From: an uncultured Pleurocapsa sp.
Lineage (GTDB): Bacteria > Cyanobacteriota > Cyanobacteriia > Cyanobacteriales > Xenococcaceae
Length of the DNA stretch: 7,807 nt
NCBI GenBank assembly: GCA_937884735.1
Contig: CAKZYI010000568.1
Location: forward strand, 1-7,807
Direction of reading: 5' to 3'
The notes beneath the pieces are model-generated. The model made no database searches and was not told where the DNA came from. It saw nothing but the letters and a program-made list of their open reading frames with translations. How positions within the stretch are numbered: position 1 is the stretch's first letter; each line of letters opens with the position of its first letter. Both the position numbers and the translations under genes were made by a program. Positions 1 to 6,167 of the stretch are shown piece after piece.

Positions 1-76
1 CCGAAGTTGCGATCGCTTGATTATAAGGACCAACAGGTGCGGGGGCTTTATCGGTACGAATAACTTTTTTAGACAT
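1..76 (-). CDS. ridA: RidA/YjgF-family enamine/imine deaminase, N-terminal fragment (gene runs off the left edge)
   Basis: The reverse strand from the ATG at 76-74 reads 25 codons that begin MSKKVIRTDKAP and continue APVGPYNQAIATS. The KAPAPVGPYNQAI stretch is the typical N-terminus of RidA (YjgF/YER057c/UK114) proteins. These small soluble, usually trimeric enzymes hydrolyse reactive 2-aminoacrylate and related enamines or imines formed by PLP enzymes. Only about a fifth of a normal protein of roughly 125-130 residues is visible, so the catalytic arginine cannot be checked. The start codon lies inside the last codons of menA, with 8 bp shared (ATGTCTAA), and I see no separate Shine-Dalgarno sequence. 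Translation is therefore probably coupled to menA. A HIP1 octamer lies in the coding sequence at 9-16. The family call is firm; the precise RidA subgroup is not determined. Confidence 0.85.
   Translation of the reverse strand, partial: MSKKVIRTDKAPAPVGPYNQAIATS
9..16. repeat. HIP1 octamer GCGATCGC (first of seven in the window)
   Basis: Seven exact copies of this palindrome are present, at 9-16, 350-357, 895-902, 2590-2597, 3449-3456, 4389-4396 and 5067-5074. That is far more than expected in AT-rich DNA. HIP1 over-representation is an established cyanobacterial feature. All seven copies lie inside coding frames. Confidence 0.9.
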
Positions 77-977
77 AAGAATTTAAGACTAGTGCGAGGA
101 TTAATAGCAAGGAGCTAGAAAGATATAAATTAACGGCAATAAACTTGCTATTTTTTACCTTATCAGGAGCAGCGTGATTTTGATTGACATGACTAACTAG
201 CTGATAGGCAAAAGGTAAGCTACCAAAAATGATTAGGCTTAACATTGGTAAAGCTCCAGTAGCAATTAAAATTAGTGTTGCAATATAGATGCTTATAATT
301 GTGATCGCTAATACCTTTGCACCCATACCTGTACCCAAACGGACTATAGGCGATCGCTTTCCTGCTGCTAAATCATCTTTTACCTGATGAAAGTGAGAAC
401 AAAAAAGAATAATAGAGGTGCTAATGCCAATAAGACTAGATATAGCCAAATTACTGCCAGAAAATGTCTGAGTTTGGGCATAATAAGCAGCAGATACTGC
501 ACCAGGTCCAAAAGTAAAAAAGCAAATTATTTCCCCTAATCCCAAGTATCCTAATCTAAAAGGAGGTCCTTGATAGGTATATCCCAGAAAACAACACAGT
601 AAAACCAATCTTAATACAGTCCAATCTTGTTGCCACCAAGACAAAGCAACGATGCCACCTATTCCCAAACCCAAGCAAAGATTAGCTATCGAGAAAACTA
701 AGGATTTGTTACCCGTCAAGTTTACTACCGAATGAGCTTTATTAACATCGATACCTGTATCTGAGTCAAAAACGTCGTTACTTAGATTTAGCCATGCAAT
801 GATTAAAATCGCCGATCCAAGAAAGATAAAAAACACTTGAGGTTGAAAAATACCAGTTTGAAACCAGGCAACAGATGTTCCTACCGCAATAGGTGCGATC
901 GCCACGCTATAGATTGGTGGCTTTATGGCAGCAAGCCATAAACGATGATTTTTTTTACTTATTTGCTTGGTAGTCAT
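69..977 (-). CDS. menA: 1,4-dihydroxy-2-naphthoate phytyltransferase MenA (UbiA family membrane prenyltransferase)
   Basis: MenA attaches the phytyl chain to the dihydroxynaphthoate ring in phylloquinone synthesis; it is a multi-pass membrane enzyme. From the ATG at 977-975 the product is 302 residues, normal for cyanobacterial MenA. The first aspartate-rich prenyltransferase motif is NDVFDSDTGID (residues 67-77). YQGPPFRLGYLGLGE (about 135-149) is a family signature. The second aspartate region is QVKDDLAAGKRSPIVRLG (198-215). About eight hydrophobic segments follow the N-terminal LWLAAIKPP, which is where cyanobacterial homologues begin to align. A longer frame to 1022 would need a TTG start and adds 15 residues unlike the family, so I prefer 977; neither start has a clear Shine-Dalgarno sequence. 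The gene is divergent from menF, and its stop codon overlaps the ridA start. Family and role come from established knowledge of UbiA/MenA motifs. Confidence 0.93.
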   Translation of the reverse strand: MTTKQISKKNHRLWLAAIKPPIYSVAIAPIAVGTSVAWFQTGIFQPQVFFIFLGSAILIIAWLNLSNDVFDSDTGIDVNKAHSVVNLTGNKSLVFSIANLCLGLGIGGIVALSWWQQDWTVLRLVLLCCFLGYTYQGPPFRLGYLGLGEIICFFTFGPGAVSAAYYAQTQTFSGSNLAISSLIGISTSIILFCSHFHQVKDDLAAGKRSPIVRLGTGMGAKVLAITIISIYIATLILIATGALPMLSLIIFGSLPFAYQLVSHVNQNHAAPDKVKNSKFIAVNLYLSSSLLLILALVLNSYV

Positions 978-1177
978 GGAAATAAGACAAGGGTCAACAG
1001 TTATGACTGCACCGTATATCAAATTACGGTCTTTTGTACCCTATCAGGTATATGCGGATATAGTTGATCTAGTTTCACGAAAGTTTATCTTTAGGTTGCT
1101 ACCTCCACTTCGACTCAGCAGCACTAGGACTATTGCAGGCAGTAGCCTATAATGTATATCATAAATTTACTTTTTTT

Positions 1178-1195
1178 ATTAGTTAAATAACTAAT
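1178..1195. promoter_or_regulatory. Perfect 18-bp palindrome, candidate operator of menF
   Basis: The sequence is ATTAGTTA-AA-TAACTAAT: two 8-bp arms that are exact reverse complements around a 2-bp AA centre. Its last base is the first base of the -35 hexamer of the menF promoter at 1195-1224. No T-run follows it on either strand (a T-run precedes it on the plus strand), so it does not look like a terminator. The position fits a dimeric DNA-binding regulator. The spacing does not match the NtcA (GTA-N8-TAC) or T-N11-A LysR forms, so the protein is unknown. Binding is an inference. Confidence 0.45.
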
Positions 1196-1224
1196 TAACA
1201 GCTAATTTAATATTTTTTTATAAT
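1195..1224 (+). promoter_or_regulatory. Sigma-70-type promoter of menF-menD
   Basis: The -35 box is TTAACA (1195-1200, one mismatch to TTGACA). An 18-bp spacer follows, then a perfect -10 box TATAAT (1219-1224). Transcription would start near 1231, leaving a leader of only about 17 nt before the menF ATG at 1248. This short leader argues against the upstream TTG at 1242 as the menF start. A second TATAAT at 1148-1153 has no matching -35 box. Confidence 0.65.
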
Positions 1225-1247
1225 ATTGCTGCCGACTTTTTTTGGGA

Positions 1248-2702
1248 ATGACACAATCTAAAAGCTCCATGTCCTTTGTAACTCAATCTAATGATTTAAT
1301 TTTAGATGGTAATGATAGTACAGAATTTGAAAACTTTTGGCACAGTAATAACAATAATTTAGAATACACAGTAACAAAAGATACTAAAATTGTTAGTTTT
1401 GCCTATCAAGTTCCTGGTGTCGATCCTTTAGCCTGTTTACAAAAATTAAACCATAATAATACGTTACATTTTTATTGGGAAAATTGTAGTAAGCAAGAGG
1501 CTGTGGCGGCTTGGGGCATAACAAAGAGCAACTATACTGAGTCAAGTTCTAGATTTAGTGTAGCGCAAGATTTCATAGAAGAATGCTTTCAGCAAATTAT
1601 TAGAAAAGGAGACAATAATTTAGGAATTGGCAAGCCAAGTGTATTTTGCAGCTTTACTTTTTTTAAGGATATAGAATCTTCTCCCCCATTTAAATCTGGA
1701 ACATTATTTTTACCCCGTTTTCAAGCAGTCAAAAAGAATAAAAATTGCTGCTTTATTGTTAATTTTCCTATCCTTAAAAACCAGCAAGAAAGCCAAATTG
1801 TTGAGAAAATAAAGCAAGAATTAGATAACACTAATTGGGCTGGTTTGAAGGAGATAAATATTGACAAAGGAAATAGCCTGTTATCCACAGATAGAGAACA
1901 ACATCAAGACTCTAATTATTTTAAATCTGTTGTCACCTCGGCTTTAGACGAAATTGCACTAGATAAATTGAGCAAAATTGTTATCGCCCACACTACAGAA
2001 ATCAAGTCGGCACAACCTTTCAAGATTGTAGAGTCTTTGAGCAATCTACGGCAGCTTCATCCAGACTGTTATATTTTCTCTACTAGTAATGGTGAGGGAC
2101 AGTATTTTATTGGTGCTAGCCCAGAACGATTGATTAGCGTACAGAATAGACAGCTTGTTACTGATGCCCTAGCAGGTTCCGCACCAAGAGGGGCAAACAA
2201 CACAGAAGCTTTACATTTGGCGAATCTTCTACTCAAAAATCGTAAAGAAAAACGAGAGCACAAAGCCGTTAGTGATTTTATGATGGATCGCTTACGAAGC
2301 GTTGGCTTAAAACCCCAACAGCTACCTTTACAGCTGCTCAAGCTATCTAATATTCAACATCTATGGACACCTATCTATGCTCATTTACCAGCAGATATTG
2401 AACCTTTAGAAATAGTAGCTCTTTTGCACCCCACTCCTGCCGTAGCGGGAGTATCGACAGAAATAGCCTGTGAAAAAATTCGTCACTACGAGAAATTTGA
2501 TCGCTCTTTGTATGCAGCACCATTGGGTTGGGTAGATTATGAAGGAAATGGTGAATTTATCGTAGGTATTCGTTCGGCACTAATTGATGGCGATCGCGCT
2601 AGACTGTATGCAGGAGCAGGTATTGTTTCAGGTTCTAACCCCAACAAAGAATTTGCTGAAGTACAGCTCAAACTACAATCTCTTTTAAAAGCATTAGTAT
2701 AG
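1248..2702 (+). CDS. menF: Isochorismate synthase MenF
   Basis: MenF converts chorismate to isochorismate in the cytoplasm, the committed step toward phylloquinone. The product is 484 residues from the ATG at 1248. The first half is variable; the chorismate-binding domain occupies roughly the last 260 residues. Visible signatures are SKIVIAH with K243, GASPERL with E293, LAGSAPRG, HPTPAVAG (from H394), GEFIVGIRSA with E436 and YAGAGIVSGSNPNKEFAE with E468 and E471. K243 and E293 are 50 residues apart, the same spacing as the base K190 and acid E240 of E. coli MenF, so catalysis is probably intact. A TTG at 1242 would add two residues; the ATG is better placed relative to the promoter, and a further ATG at 1269 is also possible. 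No strong Shine-Dalgarno sequence is seen. The gene ends in TAG 14 bp before menD. EntC-type synthases share the fold; the menD neighbour favours MenF. Confidence 0.93.
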   Translation: MTQSKSSMSFVTQSNDLILDGNDSTEFENFWHSNNNNLEYTVTKDTKIVSFAYQVPGVDPLACLQKLNHNNTLHFYWENCSKQEAVAAWGITKSNYTESSSRFSVAQDFIEECFQQIIRKGDNNLGIGKPSVFCSFTFFKDIESSPPFKSGTLFLPRFQAVKKNKNCCFIVNFPILKNQQESQIVEKIKQELDNTNWAGLKEINIDKGNSLLSTDREQHQDSNYFKSVVTSALDEIALDKLSKIVIAHTTEIKSAQPFKIVESLSNLRQLHPDCYIFSTSNGEGQYFIGASPERLISVQNRQLVTDALAGSAPRGANNTEALHLANLLLKNRKEKREHKAVSDFMMDRLRSVGLKPQQLPLQLLKLSNIQHLWTPIYAHLPADIEPLEIVALLHPTPAVAGVSTEIACEKIRHYEKFDRSLYAAPLGWVDYEGNGEFIVGIRSALIDGDRARLYAGAGIVSGSNPNKEFAEVQLKLQSLLKALV

Positions 2703-2716
2703 TTGATAATTAATCA

Positions 2717-4462
2717 TTGATAGTTGATTTTCGTAACACAAATACCATTTGGGCATCGGTAATAGCGGAGACATTTCATCGTTGCGGTATGACTATGGCA
2801 ATAATTTGCCCAGGTTCGCGCTCAACTCCTTTAACCGTAGCTTTTGCCAATCATCCTCACATTGAAACTATTCCAATTCAAGACGAACGCTCCGCAGCTT
2901 TTTTTGCCTTGGGTAAAGCTAAAAAAACAGGTTTGCCAACTGCGTTGATTTGTACTTCTGGCACAGCAGGAGCTAATTTTTATCCCGCAGTAATTGAAGC
3001 AAAAGAAAGCTGTATACCTTTAATTATTTTAACTGCCGATCGCCCCGCAGAATTACGCCATTGTCATGCAGGGCAAACTATCGATCAGGTCAAACTGTAT
3101 GGAAATCTTCCAAATTGGCAGTGCGAACTTGCTTTGCCTGAAGCAGATATAGGAATGCTATGCTATTTGCGGCAAAACATAGTTCAAGCTTGGGAACAAT
3201 CATTGTTTCCCATCCCTGGAGTGATACATCTTAATTTACCTTTTCGTAAGCCTCTAGCTCCTATAGTTCAGCCAGAACTAGCCCAGTTAAAAACCAAATT
3301 TGTAGCTAAAGATTTTTTCAGTGCAGTAACTAGTAGTGTTTTAATTAGTTCGTCTCATATCACCGTACCAATAGATAATTGGCGGCAGAAGTCAGGCATT
3401 ATTATTGCAGGTTTAGCTCAACCTAAAGATCCTCAAGCATATTGCCAAGCGATCGCTTTTTTATCTAAACTATTGTCTTTTCCCGTATTGGGAGAAGCCT
3501 TGTCTCCTATTCGGAATTATGCAGACTTAAATCCTTATTTAATCTCTACTTATGATTCGATTTTGCGTCACGCTAAAATAGCAAAAGAATTTGTTCCCGA
3601 TATAGTAATTCAGCTTGGCGAACTTCCCACCAGTAAGCAACTTCGGCAATGGATTAATGATATTGATGTCGAACGTTGGGTAATTGATTCGAGATATGAC
3701 AATTTCGATCCTTTACATGGTAGAACTATTCATTTGCATAGTTCTATCGAACAGTTTGTTAGTAGTTTAGACTCTAATTTGAAACCTTCTTCCCTCTCAC
3801 AATATTGTCAAAAGTGGAGTGAAAAAGAAGCCCATACTAGAAAAAAAATAGATGGTCATCTTCACTATATTGATACATTATACGAAGGGAAAGCAGCCTG
3901 GTTAATATCTCGAAGCCTACCAAGCACTACGCCCATATTTTTAGCCAATAGTATGTCAGTACGCAATGCAGAATACTTTTGGCAACCCAACAATAATAAA
4001 ATCGTGCCTTATTTTAGTCGCGGTGCAAATGGAATTGATGGTACTCTCTCCACTGCTTTAGGAATTGCACATCAAGATAGAGGAGTATTGCTTACAGGAG
4101 ATTTGGCACTATTACACGATACTAATGGTTTTCTGATTTCTCGTAAGTTTAAGGGACACTTAACTATAGTGGTAATCAACAACAATGGTGGCGGGATTTT
4201 TGAAATGCTACCCATAGCTGATTATTCTGCTAAATTTGAAGAATATTTTGCAACGCCTCAATCAATAGACATAGGCAAACTCTGTCTAGTTTATGGTGTA
4301 GAGTATCAAACTATAACTAGTTGGCAACAATTAGAAAGACTGCTAAAAAACATACCTAGCAAGGGAATTAGAGTTTTGGAAATAATTTGCGATCGCACTA
4401 TTGATGCAGCCTGGCTTAAAAATAACTTAAGTAAATTTAGTTCGGGATATCATAACCTATAA
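2717..4462 (+). CDS. menD: 2-succinyl-5-enolpyruvyl-6-hydroxy-3-cyclohexene-1-carboxylate (SEPHCHC) synthase MenD
   Basis: MenD is a thiamine-diphosphate enzyme that decarboxylates 2-oxoglutarate and adds the product to isochorismate, the second step of phylloquinone synthesis. The 581 residues are normal length. The N-terminus VDFRNTNTIWA matches the cyanobacterial family start. ICPGSRSTPLT (residues 29-40, with S34 and R35), the cofactor-activating E57 in QDERSAAFF, TADRPAELR (R109) and Q120 sit at a constant +2 offset from E. coli S32, R33, E55, R107 and Q118. S412 and R416 in NSMSVRN, RGANGIDG (435-442), the metal-binding GDLALLHDTNG (461 onward) and NNNGGGIF (488 onward) complete the active site. 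The only in-frame standard start after the stop at 2711-2713 is TTG at 2717, without a Shine-Dalgarno sequence. Translation probably depends on coupling to menF 14 bp upstream. The last codons (HNL and the stop) lie inside a tandem repeat. Confidence 0.95.
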   Translation: MIVDFRNTNTIWASVIAETFHRCGMTMAIICPGSRSTPLTVAFANHPHIETIPIQDERSAAFFALGKAKKTGLPTALICTSGTAGANFYPAVIEAKESCIPLIILTADRPAELRHCHAGQTIDQVKLYGNLPNWQCELALPEADIGMLCYLRQNIVQAWEQSLFPIPGVIHLNLPFRKPLAPIVQPELAQLKTKFVAKDFFSAVTSSVLISSSHITVPIDNWRQKSGIIIAGLAQPKDPQAYCQAIAFLSKLLSFPVLGEALSPIRNYADLNPYLISTYDSILRHAKIAKEFVPDIVIQLGELPTSKQLRQWINDIDVERWVIDSRYDNFDPLHGRTIHLHSSIEQFVSSLDSNLKPSSLSQYCQKWSEKEAHTRKKIDGHLHYIDTLYEGKAAWLISRSLPSTTPIFLANSMSVRNAEYFWQPNNNKIVPYFSRGANGIDGTLSTALGIAHQDRGVLLTGDLALLHDTNGFLISRKFKGHLTIVVINNNGGGIFEMLPIADYSAKFEEYFATPQSIDIGKLCLVYGVEYQTITSWQQLERLLKNIPSKGIRVLEIICDRTIDAAWLKNNLSKFSSGYHNL

Positions 4463-4491
4463 CCCATAACCTATAACCCATAACCTATAAC
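4451..4491. repeat. Tandem repeat of 14-bp unit CCATAACCTATAAC (alternating heptamers)
   Basis: Almost three copies are seen: 4451-4463 (lacking the first base), 4464-4477 and 4478-4491, identical where they overlap. The unit splits into two related heptamers, CCCATAA and CCTATAA. This resembles the short tandemly repeated heptanucleotide sequences known from cyanobacteria. The first copy encodes the last three residues and the stop codon of menD, so slippage here could alter the extreme MenD C-terminus. Confidence 0.9.
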
Positions 4492-4492
4492 T

Positions 4493-4520
4493 GTTCCTTG
4501 TTCCTTATCCCTTATTCTTC
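4493..4520. repeat. Degenerate heptamer repeat GTTCCTT / ATCCCTT / ATTCTTC
   Basis: Four consecutive heptamers are readable: GTTCCTT (4493-4499), GTTCCTT (4500-4506), ATCCCTT (4507-4513) and ATTCTTC (4514-4520). The first two are identical and the last two have diverged. The array follows the 14-bp repeat after one base, and its right end encodes the final codons and stop of the minus-strand c-di-GMP gene. Nothing here folds as an intrinsic terminator, although menD and that gene converge at this point. Confidence 0.7.
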
Positions 4521-4814
4521 ATAAAGAAACGCCCGATTTCTGCCTCTTTCTTTTGCTTCATATAATGCTTTATCTGCTAGAGCAATTAGCAATTCGGGTG
4601 TAGAGTCAGCACTAGGAATTAGACTATGTACTCCTAAACTGATCGTCACATAATCATTTACTAGTGACTTTTCGTGAGTAATATGTAGTTGATTGACATT
4701 GATGGCAATTTTTTGAGCAACTTTAAAAGCTTTTGCAGGATTGGTGTTGGGTAAAATAATGCCAAATTCTTCTCCGCCATAGCGAGCAACTAAACCAGGA
4801 GTTGACTCTACGAT
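4512..4814 (-). pseudogene. Cut-off C-terminal half of the second GGDEF domain
   Basis: After the TGA at 4817-4815, one hundred further codons continue in frame to a TAA at 4514-4512. The translation contains VARYGGEEFGIILPN, VTISLGVHSLIPSAD and ALYEAKERGRNRAF, which are the canonical active-site and C-terminal motifs of a diguanylate cyclase. GGEEF is an active-type signature. The position five residues upstream of GGEEF reads STPG instead of RxxD, so no inhibitory I-site is present. I see no plausible start codon with a ribosome site near the stop, so this half is probably untranslated unless the stop is read through. Confidence 0.8.
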
Positions 4815-6083
4815 TCATTCAATTGCTAGAGCCACCTGTTGTAAACAATAATCTCCTATAGGATGACCATAGGTATCGTTATATAATTTGAAGTAGTCGA
4901 TGTCACATAAAATCAAAGAAATAGGAGCTTCTTCTTTTAATTTGCGCCATTCTTGAAGTAGATAGTCATCAAAACGGCGACGATTAGCTACTTGAGTCAA
5001 ACTATCTAATACACTAAGTTTTTCTAGTTCTCGATTAGCTAAACTAAGAGCAGCTTGAGCTTTTTGGCGATCGCAAATTTCATTATGTAGTTGGGATTCT
5101 ACTATGTCTGCATGTTCGGTAGTAGTATCTAGCATAATTTCTAGATCTGCTTTTTCTAGCTTCACTTCTTCTAATTCCTGACGTAATTGTTCGATGTGAA
5201 ATAAAAGTTGCTCTCTTGCTATTTGTTCGTCTATGATCGATTTATGGTCTTCTACATCTACCGTTTGAGCATTAGCAATTTCCGAAGAGATTATATGTTC
5301 GACAATTTCTTTATCCAAAGGTTTAGATAGAAAATATCCTTGACCATACTGGCATTTCAATGCTTTTAATTGGGCTAGCTGCTTTACAGTCTCAATACCT
5401 TCGGCAATGGTATCCATACCCAAATTGTTAGCCAAAGTGACAATTGCTCTAACAATGCCTAATTTATCTGCATTATTATTGATGCTATTAACAAAAGAGC
5501 GATCTATTTTAAGGGTGTCGAAAGGAAACTGATGCAGATAGCTTAAAGAAGAATAACCCGTACCAAAATCATCTAGGGAAAATTCAATTCCGATGGCTTT
5601 TAAGTCTTGAAGAATAGCAATTGTATTATTAGCGTCTTCTACTAACGAGCTTTCCGTAATTTCTAATTTAAGATTGTGAGGATTTAGTTCTGTTTCTTGC
5701 AAAACTTGCTTTACTTGAGCCACAAAATTGGGTAAAGCTAATTGCTTGCTAGATATATTGACACTTACTTTCCAAGTAGTTAAGCCACCATACTTTATTT
5801 GCCAAGCACGCATTTGAGTGCAGGCTTCTTTTAGAACCCAAAAGCCTAAAGGAACAATTAATCCTGTTTCTTCAGCCAGGCTAATAAACTCTCCTGGCGC
5901 AATCAATCCTTTATCTGGATGTCGCCATCGCACCAATACTTCAAATCCCTGTATCTTGTCATTTCCTAAAGATACTATAGGCTGATAATGCAGAATAAAC
6001 TCTTTTCTTTTGATTGCTCTTCTCAAATCATTTTCTAATTGCAATAAAGTTAAAGCTCTACCGCGCATAGATTTATTAAACAC
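4815..6083 (-). CDS. Open segment with a complete EAL phosphodiesterase domain, coiled coil and truncated GGDEF (fragment of the interrupted gene)
   Basis: This is the longest stop-free segment of the interrupted gene, 422 residues from a GTG at 6083; an ATG at 6068 is an alternative start. EAL enzymes hydrolyse c-di-GMP to pGpG with divalent metals. The signature glutamate is in GFEVLVRW (E48, an EVL variant). QPI (34-36), N109 in VSVNIS, E141 in KLEITE, D171 and D172 in DDFGTGYSSL, K192 in LKIDRSF, E228 in IAEGIET and Q248 in YGQGYFL are all present, so the domain looks catalytically complete. Residues about 285-355 are charged and heptad-like, a likely coiled coil. GGDEF2 begins at SVLDSLTQVANRRRFDDYL and keeps CDIDYFKLYNDTYGH, but ends at the TGA before GGEEF. 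Neither start has a clear Shine-Dalgarno sequence, so separate translation is uncertain. Confidence 0.6.
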   Translation of the reverse strand: MFNKSMRGRALTLLQLENDLRRAIKRKEFILHYQPIVSLGNDKIQGFEVLVRWRHPDKGLIAPGEFISLAEETGLIVPLGFWVLKEACTQMRAWQIKYGGLTTWKVSVNISSKQLALPNFVAQVKQVLQETELNPHNLKLEITESSLVEDANNTIAILQDLKAIGIEFSLDDFGTGYSSLSYLHQFPFDTLKIDRSFVNSINNNADKLGIVRAIVTLANNLGMDTIAEGIETVKQLAQLKALKCQYGQGYFLSKPLDKEIVEHIISSEIANAQTVDVEDHKSIIDEQIAREQLLFHIEQLRQELEEVKLEKADLEIMLDTTTEHADIVESQLHNEICDRQKAQAALSLANRELEKLSVLDSLTQVANRRRFDDYLLQEWRKLKEEAPISLILCDIDYFKLYNDTYGHPIGDYCLQQVALAIE

Positions 6084-6125
6084 CTGATAATGAGATTTCT
6101 TGTGTCTTTTGGCATCAGAAACAGC

Positions 6126-6128
6126 TTA
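6126..6128 (-). other. Second in-frame stop (TAA) in the c-di-GMP gene
   Basis: This stop falls between LLRDAE and AVSDAKRHKKSHYQVF, in the last helix of GGDEF1, where family members read like DADxAMYxAK. It is 14 codons after the first stop and in the same frame. The flanking residues VSD instead of MYR suggest the helix has also drifted. Confidence 0.8.
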
Positions 6129-6167
6129 TTCTGCATCTCTCAATAGATTTTCTGGTTGAGTATAGTG

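Noticed and set aside
978..1022. Longer menA start (TTG at 1022)
   Set aside because: It adds 15 residues not typical of MenA, uses a rare start, and the ATG at 977 lies at the usual family N-terminus.
967..1152. Plus-strand 61-codon open frame in the menA-menF gap
   Set aside because: It overlaps the antisense of the menA start, has no recognisable motif or ribosome site, and looks like a chance frame.
1148..1153. Second TATAAT upstream of menF
   Set aside because: No acceptable -35 box lies 16-18 bp upstream, and the promoter at 1195-1224 is far better.
2069..2341. Minus-strand 90-codon open frame inside menF
   Set aside because: It is a shadow of the well-conserved menF catalytic region on the other strand and has no family features.
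4451..4520. CRISPR-like array
   Set aside because: The repeats are contiguous 7/14-bp units with no spacers; this is a microsatellite-type array.
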